Shown here: piece after piece, positions 43,922 to 52,948 of the stretch
Layout of the letters: each line of letters begins with the position of its first letter
Numbering within the stretch: the stretch's first letter is position 1
Assembly (NCBI GenBank): GCA_011050615.1
Contig: DRFJ01000057.1
Location: 1-64,000, forward strand
Origin: Bacteroidota bacterium
Lineage (GTDB): Bacteria; Bacteroidota; Bacteroidia; Bacteroidales; VadinHA17
Reading direction: 5' to 3'
Length of the DNA: 64,000 nucleotides
Position numbers and translations under genes: made by a program
The notes under the pieces: generated by a model
The model's input: the letters and a program-made list of their open reading frames with translations, nothing else
Databases searched by the model: none
Told to the model about the DNA's origin: nothing

Positions 43922-44934
43922 TTCAGGTATTTTTCAAGTTCATACTTAAGACCTTTCTTTACAGGCAGTTGCCACAGCAATTTACACCAGTTATGATTAC
44001 CTTCAATAAGCTCGGGGCCAAGCTCTGTAACAGCGATGTCCCAGCCAACAGACCTGTTTTCAGGAATATAAAGTGCAGCTGCTCTTGCAAGGTCAATAGT
44101 CTCATTCCAGTATGGAACCCTGAAACCTTTTATTTTTTGCCCCGTTACGGGATGAGTGTCTGCTTCCTCCCTGGTTATATCGCTATATATACCCGGCCCG
44201 TATACCAGGCCTGTTTCAATATCAACCGGAGCTGCAAGATTCCCTGCAGCAAGGTTATCAACATACGAATTTACACTTATCCTCAACCTGGCTCCGGGAA
44301 ATTCTACCCTGCCATCAATAAGTTGAGTGATTATACGTACGGTATTTAAACCTGACGGTGATAAGTCCATCAAATCCGGATGCTGTATGATGTAATCCTC
44401 CAGCAGATCAAAATTTTTAGACTCCATTAAGCTCAATAAGCTTTCAGGAGTATACTCTGAGCACCTTATCACCTCAACCTCTGCCCCCACCTGGCCTCCT
44501 GATGCTTTCATTACCAGTTTGCCTGAAGGGTTATCCAGCATCTTTCTCACCAGGGTGCTATCATTAAGCAGTTGCTTAATATCAGCATAACCGCGTTTAA
44601 AAAAGGGAGCATAAGAGTTAAGGAAAGATATTTTGTTCTGCAAAACATCACGGGATTTTTTGGGGTTCATAATTAACTGGTACTCATACATAAAACCTGA
44701 ACCAGCCCATAATTTTCTTTCGTCCTTGCCATGCATATAAAACCTGTAATAGAAATAGTCCAGAAGTGACATATTATACCTGAAGGATGACAGGACAATA
44801 TCAGTTATTAATGCTGGATAGGATTTACTACTTATTTGTTTAGCATAAGCCAGGAATTTTCTGAATCTCCGTTTATCCTGCTTTTGAAGGTAATAAATGA
44901 AGTATAATATTCTTTTTAAGTAGCTTACTACCAT
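43906..44934 (-). CDS. Sugar-transfer associated ATP-grasp protein
   Basis: A 342-residue protein of the ATPgrasp_ST (TupA-like) type. It has the nucleotide-binding MKASGGQVGAEVEVI segment, SGLNTVRIITQLIDGRVEFPGARLRI, and the metal-ligand segment VGWDIAVTELGPELIEGNHNW near the C-terminus. ATP-grasp enzymes couple a carboxylate to an amine, or similar, through an acyl phosphate. This is the seventh member in the operon and the most diverged from the six at 49747-56255. It overlaps the GNAT gene by 16 bp. Confidence 0.8.
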   Translation of the reverse strand: MVVSYLKRILYFIYYLQKQDKRRFRKFLAYAKQISSKSYPALITDIVLSSFRYNMSLLDYFYYRFYMHGKDERKLWAGSGFMYEYQLIMNPKKSRDVLQNKISFLNSYAPFFKRGYADIKQLLNDSTLVRKMLDNPSGKLVMKASGGQVGAEVEVIRCSEYTPESLLSLMESKNFDLLEDYIIQHPDLMDLSPSGLNTVRIITQLIDGRVEFPGARLRISVNSYVDNLAAGNLAAPVDIETGLVYGPGIYSDITREEADTHPVTGQKIKGFRVPYWNETIDLARAAALYIPENRSVGWDIAVTELGPELIEGNHNWCKLLWQLPVKKGLKYELEKYLNWRNS

Positions 44935-45037
44935 AAAGACAGATTATTATCTGATTGCCACAATTCTTCTTAATTAAAATCCTGGGTTAGACACCCTTCC
45001 AGGAAAGAGATAGAGAGGTAATAAGTCATAAAAATGT

Positions 45038-46249
45038 TCAGATATTGGTGAAATGAGCTGTAATAAGTCTATAGGAGATATCTACCGTGTAATTGTCATT
45101 GAAATGTTTATACCCGTTCAGACCGAGTTCTTTTCTCAATTCCTTGTTATTAGCAAGCAACATTACATTTTCAGAAATAGTATCAGTATCTCCTGCTTCT
45201 GACCATAGTCCGAAATTATTTTCCTGAATAATTTTACCCAGATCGGTACTTGTGTCTGTTGCTGCAATTACCGGCATCTTATATTCCATGAAGGATAGAA
45301 TCCTGGAGGGGAAATTTGGTATGGTAAACCTCTTATCCAGAAAAATCATACCAACGTCACAGGACTGTACGAGCATATTATATTCATTCTTGGCTAATTC
45401 CTTGAGAAGCATTATATTATCGCATGGTTCGTTATTTATCCAGTTCTCAATTTTATTATATTCCATTCCTGAGCCAATTATAATGAAATAGGTATCAGGT
45501 TTCCCCTTCTGTGTATTCAGGAAATCGATTATAAAATCGACACCCTGTGGTTTGCCAAGGTTCCCTCCGTAGATAAACACTGTTGCATCCATGGGAAGAT
45601 TATATTTTTCCCTGATAGATATTTTTTGTTTATCAGTTATTTCTTCATCAAATAATTCATGGCTGTTTGGATTAACCTCAATTTTATGAGGATCGACATC
45701 GGGGTTGTTTTCAATCAGATAATCCACATTTGCCTGGGACATACAACCAATATAATCAGAAATCTCATATAGTTTCCTCTCCAGTCTCCGCATATATTTA
45801 TACATTATACCCTTCTTATTTATCAATCCCAGATCAACTGCATTTTGCGGAAAAATATCTTTAAGCAGGAGGTAGGCAACAGCATTGTCTCTGCGTCTTA
45901 CATACTTAATTAGCGGTGTAAAGGTTATAGGTGGTGTGGAATAGATTATGAGGTCAAAGGTTGTTTCGGGGAAATATTTCTTGATAGTTTTCGAATACTG
46001 ATAATTGATCAACAAGGTGCCAAGCCATTTTTCCAGCACATTAGTCTTCTGTATATTTAAAGTTCTGACCTTCACTATTGAAACATTACCATCATTTACT
46101 AGTGTCGTTCCCTGCTTATATCTCCTTTCATTGGGTGTTAGAATAAATACCTTGTGGCCCTCCCTGCAAAATTTCCTCATCAGGTCGGGATAAATACCTC
46201 TGTCTTCTATATCATTTATTCTAAGTATTGTAACAAAAAGTATATTCAT
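45038..46249 (-). CDS. WbuB-like glycosyltransferase family 4
   Basis: A 403-residue GT-B transferase. The N-terminus (MNILFVTILRINDIEDRGIY, IYSTPPITFTPLIKYVRR, AYLLLKDIFPQNAVDLGLI) is of the WbuB/FnlD-like type, known to transfer L-FucNAc in O-antigen loci. The C-terminal nucleotide-binding half contains FIYGGNLGKPQGVDFIIDFL and EYKMPVIAATDTSTDLG. The UDP-L-FucNAc genes in the same operon agree with this donor. It is separated from the next gene by a 103-bp gap without a clear signal. Confidence 0.85.
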   Translation of the reverse strand: MNILFVTILRINDIEDRGIYPDLMRKFCREGHKVFILTPNERRYKQGTTLVNDGNVSIVKVRTLNIQKTNVLEKWLGTLLINYQYSKTIKKYFPETTFDLIIYSTPPITFTPLIKYVRRRDNAVAYLLLKDIFPQNAVDLGLINKKGIMYKYMRRLERKLYEISDYIGCMSQANVDYLIENNPDVDPHKIEVNPNSHELFDEEITDKQKISIREKYNLPMDATVFIYGGNLGKPQGVDFIIDFLNTQKGKPDTYFIIIGSGMEYNKIENWINNEPCDNIMLLKELAKNEYNMLVQSCDVGMIFLDKRFTIPNFPSRILSFMEYKMPVIAATDTSTDLGKIIQENNFGLWSEAGDTDTISENVMLLANNKELRKELGLNGYKHFNDNYTVDISYRLITAHFTNI

Positions 46250-46283
46250 AGAATTAGTCTATTCCATTACATTCAGTTATTAT

Positions 46284-47408
46284 TTATCTTGATTGCTGCA
46301 TAAAATCCAGCGCATCCCCTGAGCTCAAGAATTCCACATCCGGCCATTTCTTCACGATAGCTTTCAGCAGTTTTCGCAATTCTCCAAGTCCATATTTGCG
46401 GTTGGAATCGTCTATCCCGCCTGCAAAATTCCCCCTGTGGGTACTTATAATTGCCGGTTTACCCCATCTGAAAGCTGCTTCAACCTGTTTCATTGTAAAA
46501 CCTATACCATTATAACTAGCCTCTGTAGGTTCGAATGCACAATTACGCGTATAATATGTTAAACCTTCCGGTCCCTTCTGTCCTGTGATAAAATGCCTGT
46601 ATTTCAAATCCCCGCGGTTAACGCAATAAGGCATAGAATGATTGACATTCAGGAATCTGACTCCTGCCCCGGCTACCACTCTATCAAATTCAGGGTTAAA
46701 AATACCATTACTTGGCACAAAAACCCTGGGTGAAAAACCAAATATCTCCCAGAAAAGTATCACACTATCTTTAATTGAATTTACCAGAAAGGGTTTTTGG
46801 TCTTCTGAATCAAAATAAAACTCAGCCCTGAATCCTTTTGCAATAGAATGTATGCCAGGGACTGCCAGGGAAACAAAGCCTTCATCAAATGCGAATAAAA
46901 GGTCTTTATCCCCTTCCCTTAGCTTCTGCATCCAGAGCTGTACGGTAATATGCTCTCGTCCATGTAGTTCAGGCACAAAGATACCTGCATCCATTCCTTG
47001 CTTCCACATTTCGAATACATTGCTCTCAGGGTAGTATCTTTTGAGAGTATCTGTAAATTTCTCATAAAAATACGCATTAAATCCTGAGGAGCGTATTTTC
47101 CCGAAATCAGGATTTGTCATGCTGGTTACAGCGGTCATAACTGCCGGCTTGTTGTGCTGATCTCTTACTTCATAAAGTACTTCGAACATTTGTTCAAGGT
47201 CTTCCCTCGTTTCGATGGTTTCGTACCTGTCGTATCTTGCTGATCCTATATTCAAACCTGCTGAGGATAAACGTTCATAGGCATTTTCTGAAGGCATTCT
47301 TGTGCTTCCATAATCATCACATTCGAGAACGAGGATCTTACGGGATGTACGCCAGCCCGGTATATTCTTAAGATTTAACCGTATGCTGTTTTTAATATTT
47401 GCAATCAT
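46284..47408 (-). CDS. Polysaccharide deacetylase-like protein (DDYGS type)
   Basis: A 374-residue cytoplasmic protein with the segment KILVLECDDYGSTRMPS near residue 24, HGREHITVQLWMQKL near 153, and STHRGNFAGG near 320. It appears related to the NodB fold (metal-site DD and late histidine). It is a paralogue of the protein at 56270, which has ESDDWGSIRMPS and SHRINYAGF. Both start with a NLPGWRT or NIPGWRT segment. The catalysed reaction is not known to me. A deacetylase acting on the repeat unit or on a precursor is likely. Confidence 0.7.
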   Translation of the reverse strand: MIANIKNSIRLNLKNIPGWRTSRKILVLECDDYGSTRMPSENAYERLSSAGLNIGSARYDRYETIETREDLEQMFEVLYEVRDQHNKPAVMTAVTSMTNPDFGKIRSSGFNAYFYEKFTDTLKRYYPESNVFEMWKQGMDAGIFVPELHGREHITVQLWMQKLREGDKDLLFAFDEGFVSLAVPGIHSIAKGFRAEFYFDSEDQKPFLVNSIKDSVILFWEIFGFSPRVFVPSNGIFNPEFDRVVAGAGVRFLNVNHSMPYCVNRGDLKYRHFITGQKGPEGLTYYTRNCAFEPTEASYNGIGFTMKQVEAAFRWGKPAIISTHRGNFAGGIDDSNRKYGLGELRKLLKAIVKKWPDVEFLSSGDALDFMQQSR

Positions 47409-47424
47409 TGATCAGACATAAGTT

Positions 47425-48636
47425 TTATTCCTTAACCAGGCACTCATAATAAAGTTCAAGGTATTCTTCAAAGCGATCCTTTGCCGAAAAATTCCTGAGT
47501 GCACTCTCGCGGCACACTGTTGCACTATATCTGTCACTATTATTTATTATCTCCCATATAGCATTATGAAGCTCCCTGATGTTTCCTTTTTCTACTACTA
47601 TACCCGTATTATCATCAACTGATTCCGGGCTCCCCCCTGTTTTATAAGTAATGACAGGAGTGCCACAGGCGAGGGATTCAATATTAACAGAAGGGAAATT
47701 ATCAACATATGTTGGATTAATAAAAGCTTGTGCCCCCGAATATAGTGCTGCCAGTTCTCCAATGTTCTCGGTACGGGATATTCCTTTTATTTCATGGCCT
47801 GCCTGTTTCATGTGCTTACCTGTAAGGCCAACAAGGACTATCTCTATTTCCTTATCCAGAATTGACCTCAATTTGATGAAATCGCCCAGACCTTTGTTTT
47901 TAGTCCATGTACCTGCAACACCAATGATATATTTCCTGTCAATCTTGTACTTTTCTTTTATGGCGTGAGAAGAAACAGGTTTAAAATTGTCAATATCAAC
48001 GCCATTATTTATGACTTTAATCTTATACTCTGAAAGAAATGACTTTTCCAGGAATCTGGCCAGCCATTCAGAGGGAGACACCAGGATCATATTTTTCATA
48101 CCGCTGAACAGCTCTTTCTTCTGCTGAAAATTTTTTCTGGAGTTATCGGCAAACCAGCTTATCGGATAAGCTGAGGTGAGGGGGCAGTCAAAACACTGAC
48201 TCTTCCATTTATTACAAGAGACATGTTCAAAATGACAACAATGGCCGGTAAAAGGCCAGCAGTCATGAAAAGTCCACACCAGGGGTTTAGTCCGTTTTTT
48301 GAGGTAGTCGAAGAGCACCTGTATATTTAGATAGTAACCATGGAGGTTATGAAAATGAATAATATCAGGATCCAGATCATCAATTTTACGGACAAGAGCT
48401 TTTGTTGCACCATATGAACCAAATCCATGACGATCAAAAAGCCGTGTTTTAACCAGATGAAAGGCCAGGTCCAGTTTATTTCCAATTTTTATCAGCTCAG
48501 ACTTACTTTCATTAACGGTTCTGGCATAAGCAATTATACTCTCTCCCCCTCTTTCAATTACCAGTCTGCCAATATCTTCAGCAATGCGTCCGTGTGAGCC
48601 GGAGTTGGCAGTCGTATTTATCTGGAGCACTTTCAT
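47425..48636 (-). CDS. Glycosyltransferase family 4
   Basis: A 403-residue GT-B glycosyltransferase with an N-terminal acceptor domain (MKVLQINTTANSGSHGRIAE, HFHNLHGYYLN, WTFHDCWPFTGHCCHFEH) and a donor domain (VINNGVDIDNF, GVAGTWTKNKGLGDF, NPTYVDNFPSVNIESLACGTPVITY). The C-rich stretch around residue 150 (HFEHVSCNKWKSQCFDCP) is common in this subgroup. It overlaps the next glycosyltransferase gene by 4 bp. Confidence 0.88.
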   Translation of the reverse strand: MKVLQINTTANSGSHGRIAEDIGRLVIERGGESIIAYARTVNESKSELIKIGNKLDLAFHLVKTRLFDRHGFGSYGATKALVRKIDDLDPDIIHFHNLHGYYLNIQVLFDYLKKRTKPLVWTFHDCWPFTGHCCHFEHVSCNKWKSQCFDCPLTSAYPISWFADNSRKNFQQKKELFSGMKNMILVSPSEWLARFLEKSFLSEYKIKVINNGVDIDNFKPVSSHAIKEKYKIDRKYIIGVAGTWTKNKGLGDFIKLRSILDKEIEIVLVGLTGKHMKQAGHEIKGISRTENIGELAALYSGAQAFINPTYVDNFPSVNIESLACGTPVITYKTGGSPESVDDNTGIVVEKGNIRELHNAIWEIINNSDRYSATVCRESALRNFSAKDRFEEYLELYYECLVKE

Positions 48637-49721
48637 TCGGGGAGAATAAATTTATAAAACTGTTCGCCTATTTCTCCAATAGAAAATTTATTTATCGATT
48701 CTTTAGCCTTTGCACCAATCTTCTCTCGTAGCATCTTATCATCCATTAATTGTTCCAGCCTTTCCCTGAATGAAGAATAGTCATTTACTTTTATCAAAAA
48801 GCCGTCTTCCCCATCGGTAATCATTTCTGACGGACCTGCAACACAATCAAATGCCACTACCGGCAATGCGGCAGACATGGCCTCGCCGATTACATTTGGG
48901 AATCCTTCAGAATACGAAGTGGAAACATAGATGCTGCTCTCCAGGTAGAACCTGTCAATATCATTAATCTTACCCATAAGGAAAACTGAATTGCCAGCAT
49001 TCAACCTGGCTATTAGCTCATTCAGCCTTACCATGTTTTTCTGCTTCAGGGCATCACCTCCAACAATGATTAATTTCCATCCCCTCCTGTTTATATCACA
49101 AAACAATTCAATCAGTTTATCATGATTTTTTGAATTTATTAACCTGCCTATCGACAGCACAATTTTTTCTCTTTTCTTAGAAATATTATCGAAGGTTACA
49201 AAACGGATGGGATTGCCAATCACAGAAATATTACCGTTATTGAAATGTTTATCGTATATTCTCTTGGCAGTATATGTCTGGGCAATTATGCCTTTTGCTC
49301 TTGGGTAGAGCCATTTTCTCAGCAGTGATTGTAATAATTTGAATTTCTTTTCAGGGCTGCAACGGTCTGATATATATACCTGGTAGGGAGAAGCCATCAG
49401 AGCCAGTAAGACAAAACTATTCCAGTACTCTCCGAAGCTGAGAACAGAATCAGGTTTTATTCTTCTGACCTCCTTCCTGAGGTAAGACAATCTGATGATG
49501 GTACAAATGAACCTCAGCCTGTCATTAAAAACAGACGTTGGCAGGTGGATTTTCAGGTTTTCGGGTACCTGATAAAAGAAAACAGGATCTTTACCGTACA
49601 GAACCATATGAACCTCAAGATCGTCTTTATTACAGAAATAGTATGCCAGTTCAGACATTACTCTCTCCATTCCTCCTACCCCCATGGACGGAATAACCAA
49701 ACACAGCTTTTTCTTTCTCAT
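48633..49721 (-). CDS. Glycosyltransferase family 4 (AmsD-like)
   Basis: A 362-residue GT-B glycosyltransferase (VIPSMGVGGMERVMSELAYY, ISDRCSPEKKFKL, LSIGRLINSKNHDKLIELF, TSYSEGFPNVIGEAMSAALP and VVAFDCVAGPSEMI). It is similar to enzymes that add a galactose- or GalNAc-type sugar in amylovoran and capsule loci, but the donor cannot be told from sequence. It is translationally coupled (4-bp overlap) to the gene at 47425. Confidence 0.88.
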   Translation of the reverse strand: MRKKKLCLVIPSMGVGGMERVMSELAYYFCNKDDLEVHMVLYGKDPVFFYQVPENLKIHLPTSVFNDRLRFICTIIRLSYLRKEVRRIKPDSVLSFGEYWNSFVLLALMASPYQVYISDRCSPEKKFKLLQSLLRKWLYPRAKGIIAQTYTAKRIYDKHFNNGNISVIGNPIRFVTFDNISKKREKIVLSIGRLINSKNHDKLIELFCDINRRGWKLIIVGGDALKQKNMVRLNELIARLNAGNSVFLMGKINDIDRFYLESSIYVSTSYSEGFPNVIGEAMSAALPVVAFDCVAGPSEMITDGEDGFLIKVNDYSSFRERLEQLMDDKMLREKIGAKAKESINKFSIGEIGEQFYKFILPE

Positions 49722-49746
49722 TTCAACTACTAGGTCTTATATTATA

Positions 49747-50772
49747 TTAGTCATCAGTATCCTTAACAGAAAACACAATGCCATCCACCATCCACGCATA
49801 GGGATTGAAGGTCCCGGGATGGTAATCAAGGTCTTCATCCCAGTAGCCATGGTTGAACTGATCTTCATCATAGCCAAACCCATAGCTAACCTCAGCAATA
49901 AGGGGCCGCCCATTGTGTAAAACAAAGTCGAAGGCAGCACACTGCAGCTTTAATCTGTTTGCGACACTGAAAGCAATTTTTAAGGCTTCTTCAGGTATCA
50001 TTGACATATCATAATCGATCATTCCGCTTCCTGATGCCCTGAAATCACCCGGCCGCACATTCCTTCTCAGAGCAAAACACCTGTTGAATACATATGTTAC
50101 CCTTATATCGTGAGTATTATCCGGTATGAAATCCTGAAAATATATATAACCTCGTTCTCGCCCATGCACTATTGAATAAGGAGTAGGGATAAAGAACCTG
50201 ACTATGCCCTTGAAAACCTCATTTAAATCTGCCTTTCCTTTTTTGTACTGCCTCAATCGTTCTTTCAGACCAGTGTATGCATTAAATATCCGGAAGCCTT
50301 TTCCAAATGCCCTGTTTACTAATACCCTGGCCTCTCTTTTTGTTTTAACAAGTTTAACATTATCAGAACCTGACCCTCCCCTAAGTTTAAAAACCTTGGG
50401 AAATGTAGTATTAGCTATCCATTCCAGTGCATCATGCTTCGAGAAGAATGCGTAAGAACTTGCCATAGGGGCATTTACTGCTTCGAGAAGGTATTTCTGG
50501 CCCAGTTTGTCATCGAAATGCCAGTTAGATCTGAAATCAGGATAAACTGCCCTGCCGGACATCTCAACTGAATATAGCAACTGTTTTGCAAACAGTGTGT
50601 CTTTGGGGCTTATATGAAAATGATGCCACATAAATGCATCACAATCAGAAAGCTGTGACATTACATCACTTTTGTAACAGTCAATCCGTTTCCAGGGTAT
50701 ATTCCTGGATTCACAATATTCTATCCAGTATTTACTGAAGGATCCTTCTCTATGATGAATTCCAATCTTCAC
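49747..50772 (-). CDS. RimK-like ATP-grasp ligase, copy 1
   Basis: A 341-residue ATP-grasp enzyme. It has PKVFKLRGGSGSDNVKLV (ATP binding), YFQDFIPDNTHDIRVTYV and AAFDFVLHNGRPLIAEVSYG with the metal-binding glutamate. The N-terminal domain has CDAFMWHHFHISPKDTLFAK. It is a close paralogue of the protein encoded just upstream at 50787. Together they form a tandem duplication. ATP-grasp enzymes of the RimK type add amino acids to proteins or small molecules. In this locus the acceptor is likely to be a sugar or a lipid-linked glycan. Confidence 0.85.
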   Translation of the reverse strand: MKIGIHHREGSFSKYWIEYCESRNIPWKRIDCYKSDVMSQLSDCDAFMWHHFHISPKDTLFAKQLLYSVEMSGRAVYPDFRSNWHFDDKLGQKYLLEAVNAPMASSYAFFSKHDALEWIANTTFPKVFKLRGGSGSDNVKLVKTKREARVLVNRAFGKGFRIFNAYTGLKERLRQYKKGKADLNEVFKGIVRFFIPTPYSIVHGRERGYIYFQDFIPDNTHDIRVTYVFNRCFALRRNVRPGDFRASGSGMIDYDMSMIPEEALKIAFSVANRLKLQCAAFDFVLHNGRPLIAEVSYGFGYDEDQFNHGYWDEDLDYHPGTFNPYAWMVDGIVFSVKDTDD

Positions 50773-50786
50773 TGTTAGTGTAATCT

Positions 50787-51830
50787 TTAATCCAATAAAT
50801 TAATCTGCCCTGACTTAACCAGTTCCAGTACATTATCTACCATCCATCCATACGGATCAAATTTGCCCGGATAGTAATTCATATCGTGATCCCAGTAACC
50901 GTGATGATAATATTCCGGTGCGGTTCCTGACCCGTAACTTATTTCAACAATCATCGGCCGGCCATTATACACGACAAAATCAAATGCTGCCGTCTGCAGT
51001 TTAAGTCTAGCTGCCATATCAAATACAATTTTTATTGCATCTTCCGGTATATGATCAGGGTCATAATCATAGTTTTCACTACCTGAAGCCCTGAAGTCAC
51101 CGTCCCGCACTTTTCTTCTCAGTCCGTAACATTTTTTATCTACATAAGTGAGTCTTATATCGTGATCATTATCCGGAACAAAGTCCTGGAAATAGACATA
51201 CCCGCGTTCTTTACCGGATATATGAGAGTACCTGGGCGGAAAAGCAAGTCGTACAATACTTTTTACCACGCCGAACAGCGTTTCCTTGCCCTGGCGGTAT
51301 TTCAGCCATCTATCCTTCAGGGAAAATGAAGAATTAAACAACCTGAAACCGCTCCTGAATGCTTTCCTTGCCAACCTTACTGCATGACTACGGGTTCTCA
51401 CCAACCTCACATTTATTGATCCTGATCCACCCCTTAACTTAAAAACCTTTGGGAACTCTGCTTTCCTTATCCATTTAATAGCATCATTGAGTGAGTAGAA
51501 GACATGGGAGGGCACCAGCGGTGCTTTTATTGATTCAAACAAGTATTTCTGACCTATTTTATCATCGAAGTGCCAGCAGGTCCTGAAATCAGGGAAAACA
51601 ATTTTCCCTGACATCTCCAGCGAATAAATCAACTGCTTTGCAAACAGTATATCCTTCGGGCTTTCATGATTAAAATGCCACATCAATGCATCACAATCTT
51701 TAATTTGTTCAATAATATCACTGCCGTAACAGTTTACAAGTTTATAAGATATTTTATTTTTCTCGCAATAGTCTATCCATCCTGTTGTATAGTCTTCATT
51801 ACGATACTGAATTGCTATCTTAATATCCAT
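50787..51830 (-). CDS. RimK-like ATP-grasp ligase, copy 2
   Basis: A 347-residue paralogue of the protein at 49747. Matching blocks are PKVFKLRGGSGSINVRLV, YFQDFVPDNDHDIRLTYV and AAFDFVVYNGRPMIVEISYG. The N-terminal part has CDALMWHFNHESPKDILFAK. The two copies are end to end with 14 bp between them. The key ATP- and metal-binding positions are kept in both, so both are likely active, perhaps with different substrates. Confidence 0.85.
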   Translation of the reverse strand: MDIKIAIQYRNEDYTTGWIDYCEKNKISYKLVNCYGSDIIEQIKDCDALMWHFNHESPKDILFAKQLIYSLEMSGKIVFPDFRTCWHFDDKIGQKYLFESIKAPLVPSHVFYSLNDAIKWIRKAEFPKVFKLRGGSGSINVRLVRTRSHAVRLARKAFRSGFRLFNSSFSLKDRWLKYRQGKETLFGVVKSIVRLAFPPRYSHISGKERGYVYFQDFVPDNDHDIRLTYVDKKCYGLRRKVRDGDFRASGSENYDYDPDHIPEDAIKIVFDMAARLKLQTAAFDFVVYNGRPMIVEISYGSGTAPEYYHHGYWDHDMNYYPGKFDPYGWMVDNVLELVKSGQINLLD

Positions 51831-51855
51831 TTCGCTAAATAATCAGGCAGGCAGG

Positions 51856-52944
51856 CTATATTTCATCATCATCCGTCCAGAATGGTCCATAACCTGCTTC
51901 AGGTGAAGAAAATCCCGGGTTATTAGTATTCCATTCCAGGAGTTTTGGCTCTCCCAGGCTATTAATGCACACGTCCCATGCAATTAATCGCGTATACGGA
52001 AATAGTTTATGAGCGTTTTTACACTTTTCCAGTATATCCTGATACATAGGAATTTTGATATCGGAAATTAAAAATCCTGTGTTAGGGTGTCTGTCGGTGA
52101 CTTCAAGACCCAGTGCCGGATCATAGCAATAATCAGACGGCTTACCGGACAGATCTATGTAGACATAATAACCTCCCATTGTCCCGCTATCAACATAGGT
52201 CCCATCTCTTCCAAAGCGTAGCCACACATATTTAACCACTGTTGACCCATCTTTTCTCATAAATGTGTTTACACGCAATGTATTAACACTGTGAGGATAT
52301 AAATCATTAAGGAGTTTATATTGTTTTACCTGCGGCTGTATGACATAGTTTTTATTTGGATTAAGCTTCTCCGTCATAAAACCTGAAGCTTCAATAATTC
52401 TCACCTGTTGCCCACCCCAGCCTCCTTCTTCCTTGATTACAACTTTTTTATCATATTCTGACATAAATTTTTCAACCTCTCCCCTCTCAACAACTTTAAG
52501 TTCTGAATCAAGGAACATATCACAGATATACAGGAAGAGAGGTTTTACTGCAAAATCACCAAAAAGCCTGTAATCATATGTTTTGAGATCGTTCATATAG
52601 AGGGCCGGCTTAGGATTCAGCTTAGGCAGCAACACAAATCTGAAATAGTCATAAGGGATCCATCCCCTGATAAACTCTCCTCTGACCTCGGTATAAAAAG
52701 ACAGGTAAGGCCACCAGGCTTTGCTCCCGAACCTTTGCCTGCAATACTCTTTGATATCTTTCTTAACCTTTCTGTTCATGATCGTTACGCCCTTCCTTTT
52801 CTCAACTTCTCTCCTGAGATAATGCCCTTCATTCCGTATATGAGCCAGGATTATCTTCAGTTTAACATTTTCCGACCATTTCTCAATCATCATCCTTATA
52901 CGAATGATAATTTTCCCGAAATAAAGCCTGATCAAATATCTCAT
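51856..52944 (-). CDS. Sugar-transfer associated ATP-grasp protein, copy 1 of 3
   Basis: A 362-residue ATPgrasp_ST-type protein. It has YDYRLFGDFAVKPLFLYI, VVIKEEGGWGGQQVRIIE (ATP binding), SVNTLRVNTFMRKDGS and LIAWDVCINSLGEPKLLEWN, which carries the metal-binding glutamate and asparagine. It is one of three tandem copies (with 52949 and 54025) of the same protein. They keep the active-site segments and differ in the first 70 residues and in surface regions. TupA, in teichuronopeptide synthesis, is the best-known member of this group. Confidence 0.85.
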   Translation of the reverse strand: MRYLIRLYFGKIIIRIRMMIEKWSENVKLKIILAHIRNEGHYLRREVEKRKGVTIMNRKVKKDIKEYCRQRFGSKAWWPYLSFYTEVRGEFIRGWIPYDYFRFVLLPKLNPKPALYMNDLKTYDYRLFGDFAVKPLFLYICDMFLDSELKVVERGEVEKFMSEYDKKVVIKEEGGWGGQQVRIIEASGFMTEKLNPNKNYVIQPQVKQYKLLNDLYPHSVNTLRVNTFMRKDGSTVVKYVWLRFGRDGTYVDSGTMGGYYVYIDLSGKPSDYCYDPALGLEVTDRHPNTGFLISDIKIPMYQDILEKCKNAHKLFPYTRLIAWDVCINSLGEPKLLEWNTNNPGFSSPEAGYGPFWTDDDEI

Positions 52945-52948
52945 TCAG

